From Serinicoccus marinus DSM 15273 (GTDB lineage: Bacteria; Actinomycetota; Actinomycetes; Actinomycetales; Dermatophilaceae): a stretch of DNA of 64,000 nucleotides. The first letter of the stretch is position 1, and each line of letters starts with the position of its first letter. The notes below the pieces were generated by a model, which saw only the letters and a list, made by a program, of their open reading frames with translations, made no database searches and was not told the origin of the DNA. The position numbers were made by a program, and so were the translations under genes. The DNA lies in the NCBI RefSeq assembly GCF_008386315.1, contig NZ_CP043808.1, positions 3,162,001-3,226,000 of the forward strand. The letters run 5' to 3'. Shown piece by piece: positions 47,447 to 56,715 of the stretch.

Positions 47447-48698
47447 GCACCGGCCGCAGCTCGGCGTCGCCCCGCACCTGCCACGCGACCGGGTGCCGGA
47501 AGGTCGCCGGGACGGCGTCGGGCGGGTAGACCTCCAGCACGTCCCCGTCGACGACGGCCCTGGTCCCCTCGGGCAGGGCCCGGGTGCCGATCGCAGGGTG
47601 CACGAGCTCCGCACCGGCGGGCCCGACCTCGACCACCGCCGCGGGCGGGAGCTCGCCCTCCGCGGCACGGGCCGGGCCGAGGGGCAGCGTCTCACCGACC
47701 GCGGGGTCCAGCTCGAGCCGGACCCCCGACGGGTCGACCGTCAGCCGTCGCGGCAGCGTCAGGCAGCCCGCCTGGTCCTTGCCGCCGGGCTGCTGGCCGT
47801 CCTCGCGGACCCATCCCATGAGCCACCACCCCTCGCCGCCGTCGTCCGCGATCTGCGGTGCGTAGAACGCGTCACCGCGGTCCAGCACCCCCACGTCCTC
47901 GACCTCGAGCCGTGGACGCCCGCCGTCGTCGACGAGCCGGCCCGCGCAGGCGACCACGTCGCCGAGCACGCCGTCGTCGTGCAGCGAGAGCAGCAGGGCG
48001 GCACGCTCACCCTCGACCGCGAGCTGCGGGCACTCCCACACGTCGGCCGGGCCGGCTCCCGGTGACGGCAGGTCCGCGCCGCGCAGCCAGACGCCGAGGT
48101 AGTCCCACGCCTCGATGTCGTCGCAGGAGTAGAGCAGCACCGCGGGCGTCCCGTCGTCGAGGCCGGCGCCCACGAGGGCGAACCGATGACCCTCGTGCGT
48201 GAGCACGAAGGGGTCGCGCATGACCGCGACACCGTCAGCCTGCGGCTGGCGGGCCACCACCACGGGTGCCGACCATTCGTCGAGGTCGGCACCGGACCCC
48301 CAGCGCAGGCAGACCGTGCTGGTCAAGCCCGGCCCGGCGAGCCCGGAGTAGACGACGGCCGGGCGCGACAACCCGGGCACGAAGACCCCGGACCAGCAGC
48401 CGGAGCCGTCCGGACCTCCCGGCGTGGGGGTGAAGGCGACGGGGTGCTCGCGCCAGGTCACGAGGTCGGCGCTGCTGCAGTGGCCCCACGCGATGGCGTC
48501 GTGCCGGGGCGCGTCCGGGTTGTGCTGGAAGAAGGCGTGCCAGCGCCCCTCGTGCCGGACCATGCCGTTGGGGTCGTTGAGCCAGCCCTGCGCCGGGCGC
48601 AGGTGGAAGGTCGTCGTCGCACCCGGCCCAGCTTCGGGTACGAGCGGTGTGGAGCCAGGCGTGGAGCGAACTGCGTGGCCGGGGGTCGCGGGGGGCAT
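47436..48698 (-). CDS. GH32 beta-fructofuranosidase (invertase/sucrose-6-phosphate hydrolase type)
   Basis: These 420 residues hydrolyse terminal fructosides such as sucrose. The five-bladed propeller has the nucleophile in LRPAQGWLNDPNG, then HAFFQHNPDAPRH, the RDP transition-state motif in VAVMRDPFVLTHEGHRFALV and the acid/base Glu in DVWECPQLAVEGERAAL. A C-terminal beta-sandwich follows. No signal peptide is present, so it acts in the cytoplasm on imported sugar. I chose ATG 48698; an in-frame ATG at 48743 would overlap the divergent gene. No sugar transporter is adjacent. Confidence 0.9.
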   Translation of the reverse strand: MPPATPGHAVRSTPGSTPLVPEAGPGATTTFHLRPAQGWLNDPNGMVRHEGRWHAFFQHNPDAPRHDAIAWGHCSSADLVTWREHPVAFTPTPGGPDGSGCWSGVFVPGLSRPAVVYSGLAGPGLTSTVCLRWGSGADLDEWSAPVVVARQPQADGVAVMRDPFVLTHEGHRFALVGAGLDDGTPAVLLYSCDDIEAWDYLGVWLRGADLPSPGAGPADVWECPQLAVEGERAALLLSLHDDGVLGDVVACAGRLVDDGGRPRLEVEDVGVLDRGDAFYAPQIADDGGEGWWLMGWVREDGQQPGGKDQAGCLTLPRRLTVDPSGVRLELDPAVGETLPLGPARAAEGELPPAAVVEVGPAGAELVHPAIGTRALPEGTRAVVDGDVLEVYPPDAVPATFRHPVAWQVRGDAELRPVLRP

Positions 48699-48733
48699 AC
48701 CGATGATTGTGACGGGTAGGGCAGGCTGGGCGG

Positions 48734-49885
48734 ATGAACTCACCCTTCGACCTGTCCCTGGAGCAGATGCGCACCCACCGCAGCGCCAAGTGGAGCCGGG
48801 TCCCGGACGACGTGCTCCCCGCCTGGACGGCGGAGATGGACGTCAGCACCGCCCCCGCCATCGCGCAGGCGCTGCAGACGGCGATCGAGCGCTCCGACTT
48901 CGGGTATGCCGGTGAGCCCTCTGCCGTGATCGATGCCTTCGCCGGCTTCGCCCGCGACACCTGGGGCTGGGACCCGCAGAGCACGCCGGGCCGCACCAGG
49001 CTCTTCGCCGACGTCGGCCAGGGGGCCAAGGAGACGCTGCGCGGGCTCACCTCCCCGGGTGACCGGGTCGTCCTCAACCCCCCGGTCTACCTCTCCTTCT
49101 ACCCCTGGCTGCGCGACCTGCGCCTGGAGCCGCTCGAGGTGCCGATGCTCGACGTCGCCTCCGGCGGCCGCCTCGACCTGGACGGCATGCGCGCCGCGCT
49201 CGCCGACGGGGCGAAGGTGGTCCTGCTGTGCACCCCGCACAACCCGCTCGGCTACGTCTACTCGCGCGAGGAGCTGGCCGCGCTGGCCGAGATGGCCGCC
49301 GAGCACGACGCCGTGGTGATCTCGGACGAGATCCACGCCCCGCTCGTGCACCCCGGCAGCCCGCGGCCCTTCGTGCCCTTCCTCACCGTGAGCGAGGCGG
49401 CCCGCGAGGTCGGCATCGCCCTGCACTCGCCCTCCAAGGCGTGGAACACGGCCGGCCTGAAGCTGGCGCTCGGGGTGACCGCGGTGGAGGGACGCTGGCC
49501 GCAGGCGCAGGCCGAGACCGACTGGGCACCCAGCATCCTCGGGCAGTATGCCGCGATCGCCGCCTACACCGAGGGCCGCGAGTGGCTCGCCGGCACGGTG
49601 GCCGAGCTGCAGGCGCGCACCCAGGAGCTGCCCGCCCTGCTCCAGGAGCACCTGCCGCAGGTGCGCTTCCACCCGGGGCACGCGTCCTACCTTGCCTGGC
49701 TGGACTGCCGGGACCTCGGCCTCGGCGACGACCCGTCGCAGGCCTTCCTGGAGCGGGGCCGGGTGCTGCTGTCGCCGGGGCCGGCGTTCGGGGCCACCGG
49801 CGAGGGCTTCGCCCGGCTCAACATCGGCACGAGCGCCGAGCTCATGGGCGAGGCGGTGCGCCGGATGGCAGAGGCCCTGCAGTGA
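48734..49885 (+). CDS. MalY/PatB-family PLP-dependent C-S lyase (cystathionine beta-lyase type)
   Basis: This is a 383-residue fold-type I aminotransferase-like enzyme. The PLP lysine lies in HSPSKAWNTAGLKLALG, the Asp partner in VVISDEIHAPLVHPGS, and Asn in LLCTPHNPLGYVY. Family members split cystathionine or cysteine conjugates to a thiol, pyruvate and ammonia. The start ATG follows GGGTAGGGCAGG and is only 35 bp from the divergent GH32 start. A hairpin follows the stop. Confidence 0.9.
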   Translation: MNSPFDLSLEQMRTHRSAKWSRVPDDVLPAWTAEMDVSTAPAIAQALQTAIERSDFGYAGEPSAVIDAFAGFARDTWGWDPQSTPGRTRLFADVGQGAKETLRGLTSPGDRVVLNPPVYLSFYPWLRDLRLEPLEVPMLDVASGGRLDLDGMRAALADGAKVVLLCTPHNPLGYVYSREELAALAEMAAEHDAVVISDEIHAPLVHPGSPRPFVPFLTVSEAAREVGIALHSPSKAWNTAGLKLALGVTAVEGRWPQAQAETDWAPSILGQYAAIAAYTEGREWLAGTVAELQARTQELPALLQEHLPQVRFHPGHASYLAWLDCRDLGLGDDPSQAFLERGRVLLSPGPAFGATGEGFARLNIGTSAELMGEAVRRMAEALQ

Positions 49886-49891
49886 CGTGCT

Positions 49892-49968
49892 GACGACACG
49901 CCGGAGGAAAGCGGCTCAGGCGTTCACGTGTGCGGCTGAGCCGGTCGCGGTCGGCGTGTCGCCGGAAC
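49892..49968. terminator. Large imperfect hairpin between convergent genes
   Basis: CGACACGCCG and GCGGCTCAG on the left pair with CTGAGCCG and CGGCGTGTCG on the right, around GCGTTCACGTGTG. It lies between the MalY-like stop and the MFS stop, so it probably serves both. Confidence 0.6.
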
Positions 49969-49983
49969 GCGCGACCTCCCGGC

Positions 49984-51237
49984 TCACGGCTCGCGCGGCG
50001 GCGTGACCTTGGAGCGTCCGTAGGTGAAGGGCTCGCGGGGAGGCCGGGCCAGCAGGTCGGCGGTAAAGAGCCGGCGGGAGAGCAGGATGAGGGCGCCGGC
50101 GAGCGCGAAGCAGCCCGCGGCCACAGCCCAGGTCACGGGGAAGCCGGCGGCTCCCGAGAGCCCACCGAGGACCGCCGGGCCCAGCGCCCCGCCCGCGAAA
50201 GCGCCCGACTGGATCGCAGCCGACGCCTGGGCCGGGTTGTCACGCCCGAGCCGGGCGACGGCATACAGCAGCAGACCGGGCCAGGACCACCCGATGCTGA
50301 AGGCGAGCAGCCCGAAGACCCACACCGCCCAGGGTGCGTCGATCATCAGGCCCAGGCACCCGAGCGCGCCGACCCACATCTGGGTGGCGACGACGGGCAG
50401 GTTCGCCCCGTGCCGGTGGTCGGCGCGCCACCCGGAGAAGACCCGGATCGCGATCGAGCCGCCCGAGCCCACGGCCATGAGGACGCCGGTCTGGGAGGGT
50501 GTCAGCCCGACCTCGAACCCCCAGGAGGCCGCGAAGGCGCCGACGTAGTTGGCCGCCGCGCTGGCCAACGTGATCGCCACGGCGGCGAGCACGAGCGGCA
50601 GGGTCGGCGGGGACTCGAGCAGGTCGGCGGCGGACGCAGCGGGTCTGCGCGGTCCGCGACGCCGGCCACGCAGCAGCAGCCCGACCGCCCCGAGCATGAC
50701 CACGACCCCGAGGCAGCAGGTCACGACGAAGGTCGAGCGCCACCCCCACAGCGCCCCGGTCGTCGGGACCGCGAGCCCGCCCAGCATGATCGCCAGCGGC
50801 ACGGCGGACTGCTTGACGCCGAAACCGAGCCCGCGCCGACCGGGCGGGAGCGTGCGCGCCATCAACGAGTTCGCGGTGGCCTGGCAGGCGGCGTTGCCGA
50901 GACCCAGCACCACCATGACCGCCATGAGCGACCACCACCCGGAGACGAGCAGGCTCATGGCGAGGCCACCGGCGGTCACGACACCTCCGGCCAGGAGCAG
51001 CAGCAGGCCGCGGCTCATCCGGTCGACCAACGTCGAGGTGGACAGCGTGGCCACCGCCGCCGTGGCGAAGAACAGGCTGACCGCGACACCGAAGGCTCCA
51101 AGCCCGAAGCCGAGGTCGTCGCGGATCGCCACCGCCTGAGCCCCCAGCAGGAACGGCGGCAGGGCGCCCAGCGTGGTGACGGCGGAGGCGACCGCCATCA
51201 CCAGGGCGGACCGGCCACGGCGGGGGGCAGGGGACAT
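49984..51237 (-). CDS. MFS transporter (cyanate/CynX-like group)
   Basis: The 417-residue protein has about 12 TM segments. Markers include STLVDRMSRGLLLLLAGGVV (motif-A-like), GLGNAACQATANSLMARTLP, RRGLGFGVKQSAVPLAIMLG and GSIAIRVFSGWRADHRHGAN. The pattern resembles CynX/NarK-like small-molecule carriers, but the substrate is unknown. I start at ATG 51237; upstream sequence in the same frame is antisense to the DASS transporter gene. The DASS gene ends 45 bp upstream on the same strand. Confidence 0.82.
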   Translation of the reverse strand: MSPAPRRGRSALVMAVASAVTTLGALPPFLLGAQAVAIRDDLGFGLGAFGVAVSLFFATAAVATLSTSTLVDRMSRGLLLLLAGGVVTAGGLAMSLLVSGWWSLMAVMVVLGLGNAACQATANSLMARTLPPGRRGLGFGVKQSAVPLAIMLGGLAVPTTGALWGWRSTFVVTCCLGVVVMLGAVGLLLRGRRRGPRRPAASAADLLESPPTLPLVLAAVAITLASAAANYVGAFAASWGFEVGLTPSQTGVLMAVGSGGSIAIRVFSGWRADHRHGANLPVVATQMWVGALGCLGLMIDAPWAVWVFGLLAFSIGWSWPGLLLYAVARLGRDNPAQASAAIQSGAFAGGALGPAVLGGLSGAAGFPVTWAVAAGCFALAGALILLSRRLFTADLLARPPREPFTYGRSKVTPPREP

Positions 51238-51281
51238 GCGGTGCCGCGTCCTCCTCCCGTGATCGGACCTGCCGCCGGCCG

Positions 51282-52889
51282 TTACAGCACGAGCCCCAGG
51301 GCGAAGGGACCGATGAGGACGGTGAAGAGGGTGATGAGCACCACCCCGACGACGTTCAGGACGATTCCACCACGGGCCATCTCCTGGATCTTCACCGCCC
51401 CGGTGCCGAAGACGATCGCGTTGGGCGGGGTGCCGACCGGCAGCATGAAGGCGCAGGTCGCCGCCAGGGCCGCCGGGATGAGCAGCGTCATCGGGTCGAC
51501 ACCGATGCCGACGGCGACACCGCCCAGGACCGGGATGAAGGTCGCCGCAGTCGCGGTGTTGCTCGTGACCTCGGTGAGGAAGAGCACGATCGTCACGACA
51601 GCGGCGAGCAGCAGCACGATCGGCAGCGAGCCCAGCCCGGTGACCTGCTGGCCGAACCACTCGTCCAGGCCGGTGCCGGCGACCGCGGCGGCCAGGCTGA
51701 GGCCACCACCGAAGAGCAGCAGCACGCCCCAGGGCAGGCCCTCCTCCGCGTCGTCCCACTCCAGCGTCATCCGGCCCTCGCGGTCGCCGGGGATGAGGAA
51801 GAGCACGATGCCCGCGCCGATGGCGATGGCGGTGTCGTCCAGCTCCCCGAGCCAGGGCAGCGCCTCGCCGAGGGCGGAGATGTTGGACAGCAGGCCCGGG
51901 ACGATCCACAGAAAGGCGGCGCCGCAGAAGACGGCGAGCACGACCTTCTCCCCCTGGCTCATCGGGCCCAGCTCATCGACCTCGGTGTCGATGAGCTGGC
52001 GGCCGCCGGGGATCTCCTCGAGCGTGAAGCGGAACATCAGCCGCGTGATGAGCAGCCAGGCGATCCCGATGAAGACGACGACGATCGGCACGCCCAGCAT
52101 CATCCAGGCGAGGAAGCCCACGTCCTGGCCGACCTCGTCCGCGAGATATCCGGCGACGATGGCGTTGGGCGGGCTGCCGAGCAGCGTGCCGAGCCCGCCG
52201 ATCGAGGCGGCCCACGCGATGGACAGCACCAGGGCGACGCCGAAGATGCGGACGTCCGGGTCGTTGACGACGTCGCTCACCGCCCGCCCGCTGGAGACCT
52301 CCTTGGTCACGTCGCCGTCGGCGGCGGCCACGCCACGCTGGCTGTTCTCCACGACGAGCGCCAGCACCGAGATCGCGATGGGCAGCATCATCAGCGTGGT
52401 GGCCGTGTTGGAGACCCACATCGACAGGAAGGCCGTCGAGATCATCATCCCGAGGATGATCCGGCGCGGGTGGGTGCCGACGCGGCGCAGCGTGAGCAGC
52501 GCGATCCGGCGGTGCAGGTTCCACTTCTGCATGGCGATGGCGATGAGGAAGCCGCCGAGGAAGAGGAAGACGATCGAGTTGGCGTAGGGCGCCGTCGCGT
52601 CGGAGACGCCCAATCCGGTGAGCGGCGGGATGAGCACGATCGGCAGCAGCGAGGTGGCGGCGAGCGGGATGGCCTCGGTCATCCACCACACGGCCATGAG
52701 CACGGCGATGGCGGCGACGAAGCGCGCGTCGCCGGACATGTCGGCGCCCCCGAGGAGGAGGTAGACGAGGGCGGCGAGGGCGAGGCCGCCGAGTCGGAAG
52801 GCCCAGGTCCGGCCCGCAGGGCGTGGCGGCTCCCGGTCGCTGGGCTCGTCGTCGAACTCGCCCTGCTCGCGCACGATGTCGCTGCTCAT
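51282..52889 (-). CDS. DASS/SLC13-family divalent anion:sodium symporter
   Basis: This 535-residue membrane protein has a polar N-terminus and then SLC13 marks: VWWMTEAIPLAATSLLPIVL, FLFLGGFLIAIAMQKWNLHR, SNTATTLMMLPIAISVLALV (first SNT sodium motif), LGTLLGSPPNAIVAGYLADE and TEVTSNTATAATFIPVLGGV (second SNT), then MLPVGTPPNAIVFGTGAV. Substrates in the family are C4-dicarboxylates, citrate or sulfate; the TPPN/SPPN loops favour dicarboxylates. ATG 52889 is followed by MSSDIVREQGEF. Confidence 0.93.
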   Translation of the reverse strand: MSSDIVREQGEFDDEPSDREPPRPAGRTWAFRLGGLALAALVYLLLGGADMSGDARFVAAIAVLMAVWWMTEAIPLAATSLLPIVLIPPLTGLGVSDATAPYANSIVFLFLGGFLIAIAMQKWNLHRRIALLTLRRVGTHPRRIILGMMISTAFLSMWVSNTATTLMMLPIAISVLALVVENSQRGVAAADGDVTKEVSSGRAVSDVVNDPDVRIFGVALVLSIAWAASIGGLGTLLGSPPNAIVAGYLADEVGQDVGFLAWMMLGVPIVVVFIGIAWLLITRLMFRFTLEEIPGGRQLIDTEVDELGPMSQGEKVVLAVFCGAAFLWIVPGLLSNISALGEALPWLGELDDTAIAIGAGIVLFLIPGDREGRMTLEWDDAEEGLPWGVLLLFGGGLSLAAAVAGTGLDEWFGQQVTGLGSLPIVLLLAAVVTIVLFLTEVTSNTATAATFIPVLGGVAVGIGVDPMTLLIPAALAATCAFMLPVGTPPNAIVFGTGAVKIQEMARGGIVLNVVGVVLITLFTVLIGPFALGLVL

Positions 52890-52970
52890 GTCTTGCTGCC
52901 CCGTCCACGTCGGTGTGTTTGGGCCCAACCTAACCCAAGGGCAACCGGTGCGGGCGCATACGCTGAAGGC

Positions 52971-54003
52971 ATGACCCGACCGCACCTGTGGATCCGCGCC
53001 GAGGCCCGCCCCGGCGAGCAGCGCGTGCCGATCGTCCCCCCACGCGCAGCGCCTCGTCGCCGACGGCTATGTCGTCACCGTCGAGGAGTCACCGAGCCGC
53101 GTCGTCGACCTCGAGGACTACGTCGCGGCCGGGTGCTCGGTCGCGCCCTACGGCTCGTGGACCGACGCCCCCGAGGGCGCCGTCGTCGTCGGGATCAAAG
53201 AGCTGCCGCAGGACCCGCCCGGCCTGGCGCACACGCACGTCTTCTTCGCCCACGCCTACAAGGGGCAGGAGGGCGCGGACGTCACGCTCGAGCGATTCCG
53301 CCGCGGCGGTGGCGAGCTGCTGGACGTGGAGTACCTCACGCTCGACGGCAAGCGGGTCGTCGCGTTCGGTTTCTGGGCGGGGTATGTCGGTGCCGCGCTC
53401 GCCGTGCTCCGGCACCGCGGCCTGCTGACCGGCGGGGTCGCACCGATGGGCCGCGAGGAGCTGGACGGCCAGCTGCGCGAGAGCGCGGCCGGTCACGAGC
53501 CGGAGCGCGCGCTGGTCATCGGCTCCCGCGGGCGTTCCGGCCGCGGCGCGGTCGAAGCGCTGGAGCTGGCCGGCTGCGCGGTCACCCGCTGGGACCGGGC
53601 CGACACCGTCGAGCTGGACAAGGCAGCGCTGCTGGACCACGACATCCTCGTGAACTGCGTCGTGAGCAGCACCCCGCGCGAGCCCTTCGTCGGCACCGAG
53701 GACGTGGCGGCCACCCGTCGCCTGCGCACGATCGGTGACGTGACCTGCGACGTCACCTCCGACAACAACCTGCTCCCCGTCAACACCGCGATCACCACGT
53801 GGGCCGAGCCGGTGCGTCAGGTCGGCACCGCCGACGCCCCGCTCGACGTCATCGCCATCGACAACCTCCCGTCGCTGCTGCCGCTGGAGTCCTCGATCAG
53901 CTTCTCCGCGGAGCTGACGCCGTTGCTGGAGGACCTCGCCGAGCGGCGCGGCCCGTGGGCGGCGAGCCTGGAGTGGTTCCGCCGGCACGTGCCCCTGGGC
54001 TGA
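52971..54003 (+). pseudogene. Saccharopine/alanine dehydrogenase-like protein with a frameshift near the start
   Basis: ATG 52971 gives MTRPHLWIRAEARPGEQRVP then IV and the frame changes in a C run at about 53035-53041, continuing HAQRLVADGYVVTVEESPSR. Then come VVGIKELPQDPPGLAHTHVF and FAHAYKGQEGADVTLERFRR, matching the lysine-forming saccharopine dehydrogenase (Lys1-like) family. The dinucleotide site reads RALVIGSRGRSGRGAVEALE. The end DVIAIDNLPSLLPLESSISF is also typical. Removing one C or adding two restores the frame. Role in lysine metabolism is inferred from family only. Confidence 0.8.
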
Positions 54004-54061
54004 CTCGAACATCGTGGGCCTGTGTTCAGTGATATGAGCGCGAGGGCTTGACTAGACTGCG

Positions 54062-54472
54062 ATGCTCTGCTGGAGTGAAGCCGAAGCTGCCCCGATCAGT
54101 GCAGACGGAGTTGCGTCAACCACAGCGGCTGACGCTTGGTGTTATCACGGTGATGTATATCTTTCTCGAAAGAACGCTTTCGGTAACACACTGTATGAAC
54201 TAGGTTACCGGTTTCACTGGTGCGTCCGGAATGGGACTACGGTCTACTCACAGTGGATAAGCGGACAGTGGCAAGATGCTCACCTCACGTGGGATGTAGG
54301 CGTGACGCTCAACAACCAACATGTCCTGTCCAACAACATCGCTAGAGCCTTGTATCAGAGACAGTTCGTCGCTAGAGGTCCCTTCGATGAGTACAGGCAC
54401 CTCTGCATTCGGGCAAAGGGGTACGCAAATGCAACGTACAACAGCAGCGGAACCTGCAACATCTACGGGTAG
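54062..54472 (+). CDS. Hypothetical secreted-type protein in a low-GC islet
   Basis: No family is recognised. The 136 residues have even Cys spacing (DAWCYHG, FHWCVRN, HLCIRA, GTCNIYG), which suggests two disulfides, and many aromatic and Asn residues, as in small exported beta-rich proteins of actinobacteria. A TTAADA segment before WCYHG looks like a cleavage site, but the hydrophobic signal core is missing, so the 5' end may be truncated. The DNA is close to 50 percent GC against about 70 percent around it, a sign of transfer. Confidence 0.5.
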   Translation: MLCWSEAEAAPISADGVASTTAADAWCYHGDVYLSRKNAFGNTLYELGYRFHWCVRNGTTVYSQWISGQWQDAHLTWDVGVTLNNQHVLSNNIARALYQRQFVARGPFDEYRHLCIRAKGYANATYNSSGTCNIYG

Positions 54473-54689
54473 CCTTGCCGCGCTCGCGGTAGCCACCCTC
54501 CTAGTCGGTGCACTGGCCCCTGCGCTCGGGGTGGCGCTGGGCGTGATCGGTCTCCTCATCGTCTCGGTGCAGACCGTGACCGGCTCGGCCCTTCGCCCAC
54601 GGCTGCTCGTCCTCTTCGGCCTACTCGTCGTCGTCTTCCTGGTGCCGATCCTGGTATTCGGCCGCTGGGGCATGTTGCCGCTCTGGTAG
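54429..54689 (+). CDS. Small membrane protein, two TM segments
   Basis: From ATG 54429 (AAAGGGG eight bases upstream) the 86 residues hold two hydrophobic helices (AALAVATLLVGALAPALGVA and LLVLFGLLVVVFLVPILVFG) with Arg residues between them. It overlaps the preceding low-GC gene by 44 bp in another frame, yet its own base use is high-GC and native. No family assigned. Confidence 0.5.
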   Translation: MQRTTAAEPATSTGSLAALAVATLLVGALAPALGVALGVIGLLIVSVQTVTGSALRPRLLVLFGLLVVVFLVPILVFGRWGMLPLW

Positions 54690-54708
54690 AGACCCGACCC
54701 ACCGGCGC

Positions 54709-55302
54709 TCAGCGTTTCCGGGTCCAGCGCCAGCCGCGGGGAGGCTTGGTGCCGTCGTCGGGCGGCATCGTGCGCACCAGGACGTCGCCGAGCAGGCTCG
54801 TGGCGTTGATGCGGACGCAGGCACCCGTGTCGGCCGAGGACTGGGCCTGCGGGTCGACGTCGTGCCGGATGTTGCCGAGAAGGTTGAAGCCCGAGAGTTC
54901 CACCCGGGTGCCGGCAGGCACCGCGATCCGGATGTCGCCCATCCCGGTGAAGGAGGAGATCTCCAGCGTCTCGTCGGGCCGGATCACCTCGCGCAGGTCG
55001 AGCTTGACATCGCCGACGAGCAGCATCGTGGTCGTGCGCTCCGCCGCGTCCCACGCGCCGGTCCGCACGACGTCTCCCATGAGGGTCCCCAGCGTCTGGG
55101 TCGGCGCGCGCATGGGCACCGGCGCGTCCCGGTCCGCCGCGGCGGCGGGGTGGTTGCCGCGCCACTGCGCCGGCAGCTCCTCGCGGGGCGTGGGCCGCTG
55201 CCCCGGGACCGGTATGTCGGGCCGCCAGTCGGGCGGCACGTCCGAGGGTCCCTGGGCGGAGGGGTCGGGCGCGGCGGGATCGGGCGCGGCGGGATCGGGC
55301 AT
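54709..55302 (-). CDS. LiaF-like cell-wall-stress domain protein
   Basis: These 197 residues begin with a Pro/Asp/Ala repeat (PDPAAPDPAAPDPSAQGP) and end with a LiaF C-terminal-like beta-helical domain: LMGDVVRTGAWDAAERTTTM, LLVGDVKLDLREVI, GMGDIRIAVPAGTRVELSGF and LLGNIRHDVDP, then NATSLLGDVLVRTMPP. In firmicutes LiaF restrains the LiaRS system. Here no membrane helices are present, so it is a soluble relative of unknown partner. DNA repeats of GGGCGCGGCGGGATC underlie the N-terminus. Confidence 0.75.
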   Translation of the reverse strand: MPDPAAPDPAAPDPSAQGPSDVPPDWRPDIPVPGQRPTPREELPAQWRGNHPAAAADRDAPVPMRAPTQTLGTLMGDVVRTGAWDAAERTTTMLLVGDVKLDLREVIRPDETLEISSFTGMGDIRIAVPAGTRVELSGFNLLGNIRHDVDPQAQSSADTGACVRINATSLLGDVLVRTMPPDDGTKPPRGWRWTRKR

Positions 55303-55357
55303 ACCGTCACCCTAGTCAGGCCGCGTGACCGCCGGACATGACAGCCGTCACCAGACC

Positions 55358-55435
55358 CGACGCCCGGTCGGACCGGAGCCAACCACTCACGACGCCCGGT
55401 CGGACCGGAGCCAACCACTCACGACGCCCGGTCGG
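55358..55435. repeat. Tandem repeat, 32-bp unit, about 2.4 copies
   Basis: The unit CGACGCCCGGTCGGACCGGA-GCCAACCACTCA occurs at 55358-55389 and 55390-55421 without change, then a 14-bp partial copy. There is no spacer, so it is not a CRISPR. It ends 8 bp from the acyl-CoA dehydrogenase stop. Confidence 0.85.
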
Positions 55436-55442
55436 GGGCGGC

Positions 55443-56678
55443 TCAGCGGAAGGCGCTGGTGCCGGTCACCGAGCGGCCCACGAGCAGCGACTGCACGGTG
55501 CGGCTCCCCTCGTAGGTGTAGGTCGCCTCGAGGTCGGCGAAGTGCCGGGCGACGTGGTGGTCCAGCAGGATCCCGTTGCCCCCGAGCATGTCGCGGGCGA
55601 TGCCGACGACCTCGCGCGCCACCGTGGTCGTGTGCAGCTTGGCCATCGCGGCGTGCTCGATGGTGCAGCGGCCCTCGTCCTCGAGCTGGCTCATCCGCGT
55701 GCAGGTGAGCTGCATCGTGGTGATGAGCGTGACCATGCGGGCGAGGTCGTCCTGGATGAGCTGGTTCTTGGCCAGCGGACGACCGAACTGCTCGCGGCGC
55801 AGGGCATAGGTCAGCGCGCCCTCGTAGGCCGCGACCGCATGGCCGATCGCCTCCCAGGCCACCGCCTGCCGCGAGCGTGCCAGCACCCGGTTGGTGTCGG
55901 CGAAGGTGCGCGCCTGCGCGAGCCGGTTGTCGGCCGGGATCCGCACGCCGTCGAGGCGGATGTGCGCCTGCCACACGCCGCGGTTGCTGATCTTGCCCTG
56001 GATGACCTGGGCGTCCCAGCCGTCGAGCTGCTGCGGGGACTCGACGACGAAGCCACCCACGTCGCCGTCGTCGTCGCGCGCCCAGACCACGACGAGGTCG
56101 GCCACCGACCCGTTGCCGATCCACCGCTTCGCGCCGTCGAGCACCCAGTGGTCGCCGTCGCGGTGGGCCCGGGTCTCCATGCTCACGACGTCGGACCCGT
56201 GCGTGGGCTCGGTCAGCGCCACCGCGCCGACCGTCTCCACCCGGGCCATCCCCGGCAGCCATCGCTCCCGTTGATCCTCGCTGCCCAGCAGGTGCACCGA
56301 GGTCATCGCCAACCCGGAGTGGACCGCGTTGAAGGTCGCGATCGAGCCGTCCCCCCGGGCCAGCTCGGCGCACATCATCCCGTCGGCGAGGGTGGAGACC
56401 CCGGCGCAGCCGTAGCCCTCGATCGAGGCACCGGCGACCCGGGTCGCGGCATACCCCGGCACCATCTCGACGGGGTATCGCGCCGCCTCCCACCACTCCT
56501 GCGCCGCCGGGACGACCTCGTCGTCGCACCAGGCGCGCACGCCGTCCCGCAGCTCGCGCTCGGTATCGGTGAGCAGGTCGTCCAGGTGCATGAAGTCCGT
56601 GCCCAGGGACCGACCGAGGTCGGCGCCGTCCGGCTCCGCGCGGTCGGACTCGGGCATCGGCTGCGGCGCGTCACTCAT
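55443..56678 (-). CDS. Acyl-CoA dehydrogenase (glutaryl-CoA dehydrogenase-like)
   Basis: This 411-residue FAD enzyme oxidises an acyl-CoA at the alpha-beta bond. It has GAVALTEPTHGSDVVSMETR and WVLDGAKRWIGNGSVADLVV (FAD/substrate loops), REQFGRPLAKNQLIQDDLAR, RDMLGGNGILLDHHVARHFA and the C-terminal catalytic Glu in YTYEGSRTVQSLLVGRSVTG. The glutaryl-CoA-type position of that Glu and the RHFADLEATYTYEG stretch suggest this clade. The exact substrate is uncertain. A tandem repeat lies just after the stop. Confidence 0.9.
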   Translation of the reverse strand: MSDAPQPMPESDRAEPDGADLGRSLGTDFMHLDDLLTDTERELRDGVRAWCDDEVVPAAQEWWEAARYPVEMVPGYAATRVAGASIEGYGCAGVSTLADGMMCAELARGDGSIATFNAVHSGLAMTSVHLLGSEDQRERWLPGMARVETVGAVALTEPTHGSDVVSMETRAHRDGDHWVLDGAKRWIGNGSVADLVVVWARDDDGDVGGFVVESPQQLDGWDAQVIQGKISNRGVWQAHIRLDGVRIPADNRLAQARTFADTNRVLARSRQAVAWEAIGHAVAAYEGALTYALRREQFGRPLAKNQLIQDDLARMVTLITTMQLTCTRMSQLEDEGRCTIEHAAMAKLHTTTVAREVVGIARDMLGGNGILLDHHVARHFADLEATYTYEGSRTVQSLLVGRSVTGTSAFR

Positions 56679-56715
56679 CCTTCGAGGGTAGGCGCCGCCT
56701 CCCCCGGTCGCGCCC

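Noticed and set aside
55358..55435. CRISPR array
   Set aside because: The 32-bp units abut directly, without spacers, and no cas gene is present.
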